This document shows, piece by piece, positions 38,061 to 51,600 of a stretch of DNA of 64,000 nt (within the stretch, counting starts at the first letter, position 1; every line of letters starts with the position of its first letter). Origin of the DNA: Paragordius varius. Its lineage: Eukaryota; Nematomorpha. The notes beneath the pieces are model-generated. The model was not told the origin of the DNA. It saw only the letters and a list, made by a program, of their open reading frames with translations, and searched no databases. The position numbers and the translations under genes are program-made. The stretch lies in NCBI GenBank assembly GCA_964247055.1, contig OZ176052.1:13454001-13518000 (forward strand), written 5' to 3'.

Positions 38061-41000
38061 TAGTGACATCACCTGATCAAATTTGGATTTTAGGTAGCCA
38101 TTTTTATTTTTAAAATCGTATAAAATAAATTTTTTAAATATTTAAAAAATTCATAAATTTTACATTTATAGTCCGATCCCCAAAATATTTGGGGTGATGA
38201 TGGAACTACCATAGGGCTACCCAAAAAAAATTATGGTGTCACCTGATCAAATTTGGATTTTAGGTAGCCATTTTTATTTTTAAAATCGTATAAAATAAAT
38301 TTTTTAAATATTTAAAAAATTCATAAAAATTACATTTATACTCCGATCTCGAAAATATTTGGGGTGATGATGGAACTACCATAGGGCTACGCAAAAAAAA
38401 TTATGGTGACATCACCTGATCAAATTTGGATTTTAGGTAGCCATTTTTATTTTTAAAATCGTATAAAATAAATTTTTTAAATATTTAAAAAATTCAAAAA
38501 AATTACATTTATACTCCGATCTCGACAATATTTGGGGTGATGATGGAACTACCATAGGGCTACCCAAAAAAAATTATGGTGACATCACCTGATCAAATTT
38601 GGATTTTAGGTAGCCATTTTTATTTTTAAAATCGTATAAAATAAATTTTTTAAATATTTAAAAAATTCATAAAAATTACATTTATACTCCGATCTCGAAA
38701 ATATTTGGGGTGATGATGGAACTACCATAGGGCTACCCAAAAAAAATTATGGTGACATCACCTGATCAAATTTGGATTTTAGGTAGCCATTTTTATTTTT
38801 AAATCGTATAAAATAAATTTTTTAAATATTTAAAAAATTCATAAAAGTTACATTTATAGTCCGATCCCCAAAATATTTGTGGTGATGATGGAACTACCAT
38901 AGGGCTACCCAAAAAAAATTATGGTGACATCACCTGATCAAATTTGGATTTTAGGTAGCCATTTTTATTTTTAAAATCGTATAAAATAAATTTTTTAAAT
39001 ATTTAAAAAATTCAAAAAAATTACATTTATACTCCGATCTCGACAATATTTGGGGTGATGATGGAATTACCATAGGGCTACCCAAAAAAAATTATGGTGA
39101 CATCACCTGATCAAATTTGGATTTTAGGTAGCCATTTTTATTTTTAAATTCGTATAAAATAAATTTTTTAAATATTTAAAAAATTCATAAAAATTACATT
39201 TATACTCCGATCTCGAAAATATTTGGGGTGATGATGGAACTACCATAGGGCTACGCAAAAAAAATTATGGTGACATCACCTGATCAAATTTGGATTTTAG
39301 GTAGCCATTTTTATTTTTAAAATCGTATAAAATAAATTTTTTAAATATTTAAAAAATTCAAAAAAATTACATTTATACTCCGATCTCGACAATATTTGGG
39401 GTGATGATGGAACTACCATAGGGCTACCCAAAAAAAATTATGGTGACATCACCTGATCAAATTTGGATTTTAGGTAGCCATTTTTATTTTTAAAATCGTA
39501 TAAAATAAATTTTTTAAATATTTAAAAAATTCATAAAAATTACATTTATACTCCGATCTCGAAAATATTTGGGCATGATGATGGAACTACCATAGGGCTA
39601 CCCAAAAAAAATTATGGTGACATCACCTGATCAAATTTGGATTTTAGGTAGCCATTTTTATTTTTAAAATCGTATAAAATAAATTTTTTAAATATTTAAA
39701 AAATTCATAAAAGTTACATTTATAGTCCGATCCCCAAAATATTTGTGGTGATGATGGAACTACCATAGGGCTACCCAAAAAAAATTATGGTGACATCACC
39801 TGATCAAATTTGGATTTTAGGTAGCCATTTTTATTTTTAACGTATAAAATAAATTTTTTAAATATTTAAAAAATTCAAAAAAATTACATTTATACTCCGA
39901 TCTCGACAATATTTGGGGTGATGATGGAACTACCATAGGGCTACCCAAAAAAAATTATGGTGACATCACCTGATCAAATTTGGATTTTAGGTAGCCATTT
40001 TTATTTTTAAAATCGTATAAAATAAATTTTTTAAATATTTAAAAAATTCAAAAAAATTACATTTATACTCCGATCTCGACAATATTTGGGGTGATGATGG
40101 AACTACCATAGGGCTACCCAAAAAAAATTATGGTGACATCACCTGATCAAATTTGGATTTTAGGTAGCCATTTTTATTTTTAAAATCGTATAAAATAAAT
40201 TTTTTAAATATTTAAAAAATTCATAAAAATTACATTTATACTCCGATCTCGAAAATATTTGGGCATGATGATGGAACTACCATAGGGCTACCCAAAAAAA
40301 ATTATGGTGACATCACCTGATCAAATTTGGATTTTAGGTAGCCATTTTTATTTTTAAAATCGTATAAAATAAATTTTTTAAATATTTAAAAAATTCATAA
40401 AAGTTACATTTATAGTCCGATCCCCAAAATATTTGTGGTGATGATGGAACTACCATAGGGCTACCCAAAAAAAATTATGGTGACATCACCTGATCAAATT
40501 TGGATTTTAGGTAGCCATTTTTATTTTTAACGTATAAAATAAATTTTTTAAATATTTAAAAAATTCAAAAAAATTACATTTATACTCCGATCTCGACAAT
40601 ATTTGGGGTGATGATGGAACTACCATAGGGCTACCCAAAAAAAATTATGGTGACATCACCTGATCAAATTTGGATTTTAGGTAGCCATTTTTATTTTTAA
40701 AATCGTATAAAATAAATTTTTTAAATATTTAAAAAATTCATAAAAATTACATTTATACTTCGATCTCGAAAATATTTGGGGTAATGATGGAACTACCATA
40801 GGGCTACCCAAAAAAAATTATGGTGACATCACCTGATCAAATTTAGATTTTAAATAGCCATTTTTATTTTTAAAATCGTATAAAATAAATTTTTTAAATA
40901 TTTAAAAAAATCATAAAAGTTACATTTATAGTCCGATCCCCAAAATATTTGTGGTGATGATGGAACTACCATAGGGCTACCCAAAAAAAATTATGGTGAC

Positions 41001-41400
41001 ATCACCTGATCAAATTTGGATTTTAGGTAGCCATTTTTATTTTTAAAATCGTATAAAATAAATTTTTTAAATATTTAAAAAATTCAAAAAAATTACATTT
41101 ATACTCCGATCTCGACAATATTTGGGGTGATGATGGAATTACCATAGGGCTACCCAAAAAAAATTATGGTGACATCACCTGATCAAATTTGGATTTTAGG
41201 TAGCCATTTTTATTTTTAAAATCGTATAAAATAAATTTTTTAAATGTTTAAAAAATTCATAAAAATTACATTTATAGTCCGATCCCCAAAGTATTTGGGG
41301 TGATGATGGAACTACCATAGGGCTACCCAAAAAAAATTATGGCGACATCACCTGATCAAATTTGGATTTTAGGTAGCCATTTTTATTTTTAAAATCGTAT
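38060..41400. repeat. Satellite B block with a 4-monomer tandem duplication of 690 bp
   Basis: TTTGGGCATGATGATGG (GGGCATG at 39571 and 40261), TTTGTGG (39742 and 40432) and TTTTTAACGTATAAAA, lacking AAT (CGT at 39841 and 40531), share a 690-bp shift. The same TTTTTAACGT form occurs once earlier, near 37596. One monomer near 38236 has a short deletion giving TATGGTGTCACC. Sequence to either side is ordinary satellite B. Confidence 0.8.
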
Positions 41401-41440
41401 AAAATAAATTTTTTAAATATTTAAAAAATTCATAAAAATT

Positions 41441-44400
41441 ACATATAGTCCGATCCCCAAAATATTTGGGGTGATGATGGAACTACCATAGGGCTACCCA
41501 AAAAAATTATAGTGACATCACCTGATCAAATTTGGATTTTAGGTAGCCATTTTTATTTTTAAAATCGTATAAAATAAATTTTTTAAATATTTAAAAAATT
41601 CAAAAAAATTACATTTATACTCCGATCTCGACAATATTTGGGGTGATGATGGAACTACTATAGGGCTACCCAAAAAAAATTATGGCGACATCACCTGATC
41701 AAATTTGGATTTTAGGTAGCCATTTTTATTTTTAAAATCGTATAAAATAAATTTTTTAAATATTTAAAAAATTCATAAAAATTACATTTATACTCCGATC
41801 CTCAAAATATTTGGGGTGATGATGGAACTACCATAGGGCTACCCAAAAAAAATTATGGTGACATCACCTGATCAAATTTGGATTTTAGGTAGCCATTTTT
41901 ATTTTTAAAATCGTATAAAATAAATTTTTTAAATATTTAAAAAATTCAAAAAAATTACATTTATACTCCGATCTCGACAATATTTGGGGTGATGATGGAA
42001 CTACCATAGGGCTACCCAAAAAAAATTATGGTGATATCACCTGATCAAATTTGGATTTTAGGTAGCCATTTTTATTTTTAAAATCGTATAAAATAAATTT
42101 TTTAAATATTTAAAAAATTCATAAAAATTACATTTATACTCCGATCTCGAAAATATTTTGGGTGATGATGGAACTACCATAGGGCTACCCAAAAAAAATT
42201 ATGGTGACATCACCTGATCAAATTTGGATTTTAGGTAGCCATTTTTATTTTTAAAATCGTATAAAATAAATTTTTTAAATATTTAAAAAATTCATAAAAG
42301 TTACATTTATAGTCCGATCCCCAAAATATTTGTGGTGATGATGGAACTACCATAGGGCTACCCAAAAAAAATTATGGTGACATCACCTGATCAAATTTGG
42401 ATTTTAGGTAGCCATTTTTATTTTTAAAATCGTATAAAATAAATTTTTTAAATATTTAAAAAATTCAAAAAAATTACATTTATACTCCGATCTCGACAAT
42501 ATTTGGGGTGATGATGGAATTACCATAGGGCTACCCAAAAAAAATTATGGTGACATCACCTGATCAAATTTGGATTTTAGGTAGCCATTTTTATTTTTAA
42601 AATCGTATAAAATAAATTTTTTAAATATTAAAAAAATTCATAAAAATTACATTTATACTCCGATCTCAAAAATATTTGGGGTGATGATGGAACTACTATA
42701 GGGCTACCCAAAAAAAATTATGGCGACATCACCTGATCAAATTTGGATTTTAGGTAGCCATTTTTATTTTTAAAATCGTATAAAATAAATTTTTTAAATA
42801 TTTAAAAAATTTATAAAAATTACATTTATACTCCGATCTCAAAAATATTTGGGGTTATGATGGAACTACTATAGGGCTACCCAAAAAAAATTATGGCGAC
42901 ATCACCTGATCAAATTTGGATTTTAGGTAGCCATTTTTATTTTTAAAATCGTATAAAATAAATTTTTTAAATATTTAAAAAATTCATAAAAATTACATTT
43001 AAAGTCCGATCTCAAAAATATTTGGAGTTATGATGGAACAACCATTCGGCTACCCAAAAAAAATTATGGCGACATCACCTGATCAAATTTGGATTTTAGG
43101 TAGCCATTTTTATTTTTAAAATCGTATAAAATAAATTTTTTAAATATTTAAAAAATTCATAAAAATTACATTTATACTCCGATCTCAAAAATATTTGGGG
43201 TGATGATGGAACTACTATAGGGCTACCCAAAAAAAATTATGGCGACATCACCTGATCAAATTTGGATTTTAGGTAGCCATTTTTATTTTTAAAATCGTAT
43301 AAAATAAATTTTTTAAATATTTAAAAAATTCATAAAAATTACATTTATACTCCGATCTCAAAAATATTTGGGGTGATGATGGAACTACCATAGGACTACC
43401 CAAAAAAAATTATGGTGACATCACCTGATCAAATTTGGATTTTAGGTAGCCATTTTTATTTTTAAAATTGTATAAAATAAATTTTTTAAATATTTAAAAA
43501 ATTCATAAAAATTACATGTATAGTCCGATCCCCAAAATATTTGGGGTGATGATGGAACTACCATAGGGCTACCCAAAAAAAATTATGTCGACATCACCTG
43601 ATCAAATTTGGATTTTAGGTAGCCATTTTTATTTTTAAAATCGTATAAAATAAATTTTTTAAATATTTAAAAAATTCATAAAAATTACATTTATACTCCG
43701 ATCTCAAAAATATTTGGGGTTATGATGGAACTACTATAGGGCTACCCAAAAAAAATTATGGCGACATCACCTGATCAAATTTGGATTTTAGGTAGCCATT
43801 TTTATTTTTAAAATCGTATAAAATAAATTTTTTAAATATTTAAAAAATTCAAAAAAAATACATTTATACTCCGATCTCGACAATATTTGGGGTGATGATG
43901 GAACTACCATAGGGCTACCCAAAAAAAATTATGGTGACATCACCTGATCAAATTTGGATTTTAGGTAGCCATTTTTATTTTTAAAATCGTATAAAATAAA
44001 TTTTTTAAATATTTAAAAAATTCATAAAAATTACATTTATAGTCCGATCCCCAAAATATTTGGGGTGATGATGGAACTATGATAGGGCTACGTAAAAAAA
44101 ATTATGGCGACATCACCTGATCAAATTTGGATTTTAGGTAGCCATTTTTATTTTTAAATCGTATAAAATAAATTTTTTAAATATTTAAAAAATTCATAAA
44201 AATTACATTTATAGTCCGATCCCCAAAATATTTGGGGTGATGATGGAACTACCATAGGGCTACCCAAAAAAAATTATGGCGACATCACCTGATCAAATTT
44301 AGATTTTAGGTAGCCATTTTTATTTTTAAAATCGTATAAAATAAATTTTTTAAATATTAAAAAAATTCATAAAAATTACATTTATAGTCCGATCCCCAAA

Positions 44401-46765
44401 TTATTCGGGGTGATGATGGAACTACCATAGGGCTACCCAAAAAAAATTATGGCGACATCACCTGATCAAATTTGGATTTTAGGTAGCCATTTTTATTTTT
44501 AAAATCGTATAAAATAAATTTTTTAAATATTTTAAAAATTCATAAAAATTACATTTATAGTCCGATCCCCAAAATATTTGGGGTGATGATGGAACTACCA
44601 TAGGGCTACCCAAAAAAATTATAGTGACATCACCTGATCAAATTTGGATTTTAGGTAGCCATTTTTATTTTTAAAATCGTATAAAATAAATTTTTTAAAT
44701 ATTTAAAAAATTCATAAAAATTACATATAGTCCGATCCCCAAAATATTTGGGGTGATGATGGAACTACCATAGGGCTACCCAAAAAAAATTATGGCGACA
44801 TCACCTGATCAAATTTGGATTTTAGGTAGCCATTTTTATTTTTAAAATCGTATAAAATAAATTTTTTAAATATTTAAAAAATTCATAAAAATTACATATA
44901 GTCCGATCCCCAAAATATTTGGGGTGATGATGGAACTACCATAGGGCTACCCAAAAAAATTATAGTGACATCACCTGATCAAATTTGGATTTTAGGTAGC
45001 CATTTTTATTTTTAAAATCGTATAAAATAAATTTTTTAAATATTTAAAAAATTCAAAAAAATTACATTTATACTCCGATCTCGACAATATTTGGGGTGAT
45101 GATGGAACTACTATAGGGCTACCCAAAAAAAATTATGGCGACATCACCTGATCAAATTTGGATTTTAGGTAGCCATTTTTATTTTTAAAATCGTATAAAA
45201 TAAATTTTTTAAATATTTAAAAAATTCATAAAAATTACATTTATACTCCGATCCTCAAAATATTTGGGGTGATGATGGAACTACCATAGGGCTACCCAAA
45301 AAAAATTATGGTGACATCACCTGATCAAATTTGGATTTTAGGTAGCCATTTTTATTTTTAAAATCGTATAAAATAAATTTTTTAAATATTTAAAAAATTC
45401 AAAAAAATTACATTTATACTCCGATCTCGACAATATTTGGGGTGATGATGGAACTACCATAGGGCTACCCAAAAAAAATTATGGTGACATCACCTGATCA
45501 AATTTGGATTTTAGGTAGCCATTTTTATTTTTAAAATCGTATAAAATAAATTTTTTAAATATTTAAAAAATTCATAAAAATTACATTTATACTCCGATCT
45601 CGAAAATATTTGGGGTGATGATGGAACTACCATAGGGCTACCCAAAAAAAATTATGGTGACATCACCTGATCAAATTTGGATTTTAGGTAGCCATTTTTA
45701 TTTTTAAAATCGTATAAAATAAATTTTTTAAATATTTAAAAAATTCATAAAAGTTACATTTATAGTCCGATCCCCAAAATATTTGTGGTGATGATGGAAC
45801 TACCATAGGGCTACCCAAAAAAAATTATGGTGACATCACCTGATCAAATTTGGATTTTAGGTAGCCATTTTTATTTTTAAAATCGTATAAAATAAATTTT
45901 TTAAATATTTAAAAAATTCAAAAAAATTACATTTATACTCCGATCTCGACAATATTTGGGGTGATGATGGAATTACCATAGGGCTACCCAAAAAAAATTA
46001 TGGTGACATCACCTGATCAAATTTGGATTTTAGGTAGCCATTTTTATTTTTAAAATCGTATAAAATAAATTTTTTAAATATTTAAAAAATTCATAAAAAT
46101 TACATTTATACTCCGATCTCAAAAATATTTGGGGTGATGATGGAACTACTATAGGGCTACCCAAAAAAAATTATGGCGACATCACCTGATCAAATTTGGA
46201 TTTTAGGTAGCCATTTTTATTTTTAAAATCGTATAAAATAAATTTTTTAAATATTTAAAAAATTTATAAAAATTACATTTATACTCCGATCTCAAAAATA
46301 TTTGGGGTTATGATGGAACTACTATAGGGCTACCCCAAAAAAATTATGGCGACATCACCTGATCAAATTTGGATTTTAGGTAGCCATTTTTATTTTTAAA
46401 ATCGTATAAAATAAATTTTTTAAATATTTAAAAAATTCATAAAAATTACATTTAAAGTCCGATCTCAAAAATATTTGGAGTTATGATGGAACAACCATTC
46501 GGCTACCCAAAAAAAATTATGGCGACATCACCTGATCAAATTTGGATTTTAGGTAGCCATTTTTATTTTTAAAATCGTATAAAATAAATTTTTTAAATAT
46601 TTAAAAAATTCATAAAAATTACATTTATACTCCGATCTCAAAAATATTTGGGGTGATGATGGAACTACTATAGGGCTACCCAAAAAAAATTATGGCGACA
46701 TCACCTGATCAAATTTGGATTTTAGGTAGCCATTTTTATTTTTAAAATCGTATAAAATAAATTTT
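41441..46765. repeat. Satellite B duplication, 20 monomers, 3453 bp unit
   Basis: Markers at exactly 3453 bp: TTACATATAGTCC with a short deletion (41441 and 44894), CCGATCCTCAAAA (41801 and 45254), TTTGTGG (42329 and 45782) and ACCATTCGGCTACC (43041 and 46494). This is the longest unit I could place. A near copy of the TTACATATAG monomer lies one monomer before the second start (44723). Copy two is partial and ends where the first 15-bp-deletion monomer begins at about 46768. Confidence 0.88.
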
Positions 46766-46767
46766 TT

Positions 46768-49700
46768 AAATAAAAATTACATTTATAATCCGATCTCGAC
46801 AATATTTGGGGTGATGATGGAACTACCATAGGGCTACCCAAAAAAAATTATGGCGACATCACCTGATCAAATTTGGATTTTAGGTAGCCATTTTTATTTT
46901 TAAAATCGTATAAAATAAATTTTTAAATATTTAAAAAATTCATAAAAATTCCATTTATAGTCCGATCCCCAAAATATTTGGGGTGATGATGGAACTACCA
47001 TAGGGCTACGTAAAAAAAATTATGGCGACATCACCTGATCAAGATTTTAGGTAGCCATTTTTATTTTTAAAATCGTATAAAATAAATTTTTTAAATATTT
47101 AAAAAATTCATAAAAATTACATTTATAGTCCGATCCCCAAAATATTTGGGGTGATGATGGAACTACCATAGGGCTACCCAAAAAAAATTATGGTGACATC
47201 ACCTGATCAAATTTGGATTTTGGGTAGCCATTTTTATTTTTAAAATCGTATAAAATAAATTTTTTAAATAAAAATTACATTTATAATCCGATCTCGACAA
47301 TATTTGGGGTGATGATGGAACTACCATAGGGCTACCCAAAAATATGGCGACATCACCTGATCAAATTTGGATTTTAGGTAGCCATTTTTATTTTTAAAAT
47401 CGTATAAAATAAATTTTTTAAATATTTAAAAAATTCATAAAAATTACATTTATAGTCCGATCCCCAAAATATTTGGGGTGATGATGGAACTACCATAGGG
47501 CTACGTAAAAAAAATTATGGCGACATCACCTGATCAAATTTGGATTTTAGGTAGCCATTTTTATTTTTAAAATCGTATAAAATAAATTTTTTAAATATTT
47601 AAAAAATTCATAAAAATTACATTTATAGTCCGATCCCCAAAATATTTGGGGTGATGATGGAACTACCATAGGGCTACCCAAAAAAAATTATGGTGACATC
47701 ACCTGATCAAATTTGGATTCTAGGTAGCCATTTTTATTTTTAAAATCGTATAAAATAAATTTTTTAAATATTTAAAAAATTCATAAAAATTACATTTATA
47801 GTCCGATCCCCAAAATATTTGGGGTGATGATGGAACTACCATAAGGCTACCCAAAAAAATTATAGTGACATCACCTGATCAAATTTGGATTTTAGGTAGC
47901 CATTTTTATTTTTAAAATCGTATAAAATAAATTTTTTAAATAAAAATTACATTTATAATCCGATCTCGACAATATTTGGGGTGATGATGGAACTACCATA
48001 GGGCTACCCAAAAAAAATTATGGCGACATCACCTGATCAAATTTGGATTTTAGGTAGCCATTTTTATTTTTAAAATCGTATAAAATAAATTTTTTAAATA
48101 TTTAAAAAATTCATAAAAATTACATTTATAGTCCGATCCCCAAAGTATTTGGGGTGATGATGGAACTACCATAGGGCTACCCAAAAAAAATTATGGTGAC
48201 ATCACCTGATCAAATTTGGATTTTAGGTAGCCATTTTTATTTTTAAAATCGTATAAAATAAATTTTTTAAATATTTAAAAAATTCATAAAAATTACATTT
48301 ATACTCCGATCTCGAAAATATTTGGGGTGATGATGGAACTACCATAGGGCTACCCAAAAAAAATTAGGGTGACATCACCTGATCAAATTTAGATTTTAGG
48401 TAGCCATTTTTATTTTTAAAATCGTATAAAATAAATTTTTAAATATTTAAAAAATTCATAAAAATTACATTTATAGTCCGATCCCCAAAGTATTCGGGGT
48501 GATGATGGAACTACCATAGGGCTACCCAAAAAAAATTATGGCGACATCACCTGATCAAATTTGGATTTTAGGTAGCTATTTTTATTTTTAAAATCGTATA
48601 AAATAAATTTTTTAAATATTTAAAAAATTCATAAAAATTACATTTATAGTCCGATATGATGGAACTACCATAGGGCTACCCAAAAAAAATTATGGTGACA
48701 TCACCTGATCAAATTTGGATTTTATGTAGCCATTTTTATTTTTAAAATCGTATAAAATAAATTTTTTAAATATTTAAAAAATTCATAAAAGTTACATTTA
48801 TAGTCCGATCCCCAAAATATTTGGGGTGATGATGGAACTACCATAGGACTACCCAAAAGAAATTATGGCGACATCACCTGATCAAATTTGGATTTTAGGT
48901 AGCCATTTTTATTTTAAATTCAAAAAAATTACATTTATACTCCGATCTCGACAATATTTGGGGTGATGATGGAACTACCATAGGGCTACCCAAAAAAAAT
49001 TATGGTGACATCACCTGATCAAATTTGGATTTTAGGTAGCCATTTTTATTTTTAAAATCGTATAAAATAAATTTTTTAAATATTTAAAAAATTCATAAAA
49101 ATTACATTTATAGTCCGATCCCCAAAATATTTGGGGTGATGATGGAACTACCATAAGGCTACCCAAAAAAATTATAGTGACATCACCTGATCAAATTTGG
49201 ATTTTAGGTAGCCATTTTTATTTTTAAAATCGTATAAAATAAATTTTTTAAATAAAAATTACATTTATAATCCGATCTCGACAATATTTGGGGTGATGAT
49301 GGAACTACCATAGGGCTACCCAAAAAAAATTATGGCGACATCACCTGATCAAATTTGGATTTTAGGTAGCCATTTTTATTTTTAAAATCGTATAAAATAA
49401 ATTTTTTAAATATTTAAAAAATTCATAAAAATTACATTTATAGTCCGATCCCCAAAGTATTTGGGGTGATGATGGAACTACCATAGGGCTACCCAAAAAA
49501 AATTATGGTGACATCACCTGATCAAATTTGGATTTTAGGTAGCCATTTTTATTTTTAAAATCGTATAAAATAAATTTTTTAAATATTTAAAAAATTCATA
49601 AAAATTACATTTATACTCCGATCTCGAAAATATTTGGGGTGATGATGGAACTACCATAGGGCTACCCAAAAAAAATTAGGGTGACATCACCTGATCAAAT

Positions 49701-51600
49701 TTAGATTTTAGGTAGCCATTTTTATTTTTAAAATCGTATAAAATAAATTTTTAAATATTTAAAAAATTCATAAAAATTACATTTATAGTCCGATCCCCAA
49801 AGTATTCGGGGTGATGATGGAACTACCATAGGGCTACCCAAAAAAAATTATGGCGACATCACCTGATCAAATTTGGATTTTAGGTAGCTATTTTTATTTT
49901 TAAAATCGTATAAAATAAATTTTTTAAATATTTAAAAAATTCATAAAAATTACATTTATAGTCCGATATGATGGAACTACCATAGGGCTACCCAAAAAAA
50001 ATTATGGTGACATCACCTGATCAAATTTGGATTTTATGTAGCCATTTTTATTTTTAAAATCGTATAAAATAAATTTTTTAAATATTTAAAAAATTCATAA
50101 AAGTTACATTTATAGTCCGATCCCCAAAATATTTGGGGTGATGATGGAACTACCATAGGACTACCCAAAAGAAATTATGGCGACATCACCTGATCAAATT
50201 TGGATTTTAGGTAGCCATTTTTATTTTAAATTCAAAAAAATTACATTTATACTCCGATCTCGACAATATTTGGGGTGATGATGGAACTACCATAGGGCTA
50301 CCCAAAAAAAATTATGGTGACATCACCTGATCAAATTTGGATTTTAGGTAGCCATTTTTATTTTTAAAATCGTATAAAATAAATTTTTTAAATATTTAAA
50401 AAATTCATAAAAATTACATTTATACTCCGATCTCGAAAATATTTGGGGTGATGATGGAACTACCATAGGGCTACCCAAAAAAAATTATGGTGACATCACC
50501 TGATCAAATTTAGATTTTAGGTAGCCATTTTTATTTTTAAAATCGTATAAAATAAATTTTTTAAATATTTAAAAAATTCATAAAAATTACATTTATAGTC
50601 CGATCCCCAAAATATTTGGGGTGATGATGGAACTACCATAGGGCTACCCAAAAAAAATTATGGTGACATCACCTGATCAAATTTGGATTTTAGGTAGCCA
50701 TTTTTATTTTTAAAATCGTATAAAATAAATTTTTTAAATATTTAAAAAATTATTAAAAATTACATTTATAGTCCGATCCCCAAAATATTTGGGGTTGTGA
50801 TGGAACTACCATAGGGCTACCCAAAAAAAATTATGGTGACATACCCTGATCAAATTTGGATTTTAGGTAGCCATTTTTATTTTTAAAATCGTATAAAATA
50901 AATTTTTTAAATAAAAATTACATTTATAATCCGATCTCGACAAGATTTGGGTTGATGATGGAACTACCATAGGGCTACCCAAAAAAAATTATGGCGACAT
51001 CACCTGATCAAATTTGGATTTTAGGTAGCCATTTTTATTTTTAAAATCGTATAAAATAAAATTTTTAAATATTTAAAAAATTCATAAAAATTACATTTAT
51101 ACTCCGATCTCGAAAATATTTGGGGTGATGATGGAACTACCATAGGGCTACCCAAAAAAAATTATGGTGACATCACCTGATCAAGTTTAGATTTTAGGTA
51201 GCCATTTTTATTTTTAAAATCGTATAAAATAAATTTTTTAAATATTTAAAAAAATCATAAAAATTACATTTATAGTCCGATCCCCAAAATATTTGGGGTG
51301 ATGATGGAACTACCATAGGGCTACGTAAAAAAAATTATGGCGACATCACCTGATCAAATTTGGATTTTAGGTAGCCATTTTTATTTTTAAAATCGTATAA
51401 AATAAATTTTTTAAATATTTAAAAAATTCATAAAAATTACATTTATAGTCCGATCCCCAAAATATTTGGGGTGATGATGGAACTAGCTACCCAAAAAAAA
51501 TTATGGTGACATCACCTGATCAAATTTGGATTTTAGGTAGCCATTTTTATTTTTAAAATCGTATAAAATAAATTTTTTAAATAAAAATTACATTTATAAT
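46768..51600. repeat. Satellite B block containing the 15-bp-deletion monomer lineage
   Basis: Six monomers read TTTTTTAAATAAAAATTAC (AAATAAAAATTAC at 46768, 47266, 47938, 49250, 50909 and 51579). They lack 15 bp that include most of the right arm of the 24-bp palindrome. Each continues with TTTATAATCCGATCTCGAC, a linked change not seen elsewhere. The lineage is confined to this block. Confidence 0.85.
47700..50400. repeat. Satellite B tandem duplication with a 1312-bp unit
   Basis: ATAAGGCTACCC (47841 and 49153), the 15-bp-deletion monomer (47938 and 49250), CCGATATGATGG (48651 and 49963), TTTATGTAGCC (48721 and 50033) and CATTTTTATTTTAAATTC (near 48906 and 50218) share a 1312-bp shift. The unit is not a multiple of 173 bp because three of its monomers carry deletions of 15, 19 and 36 bp. 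Confidence 0.88.
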
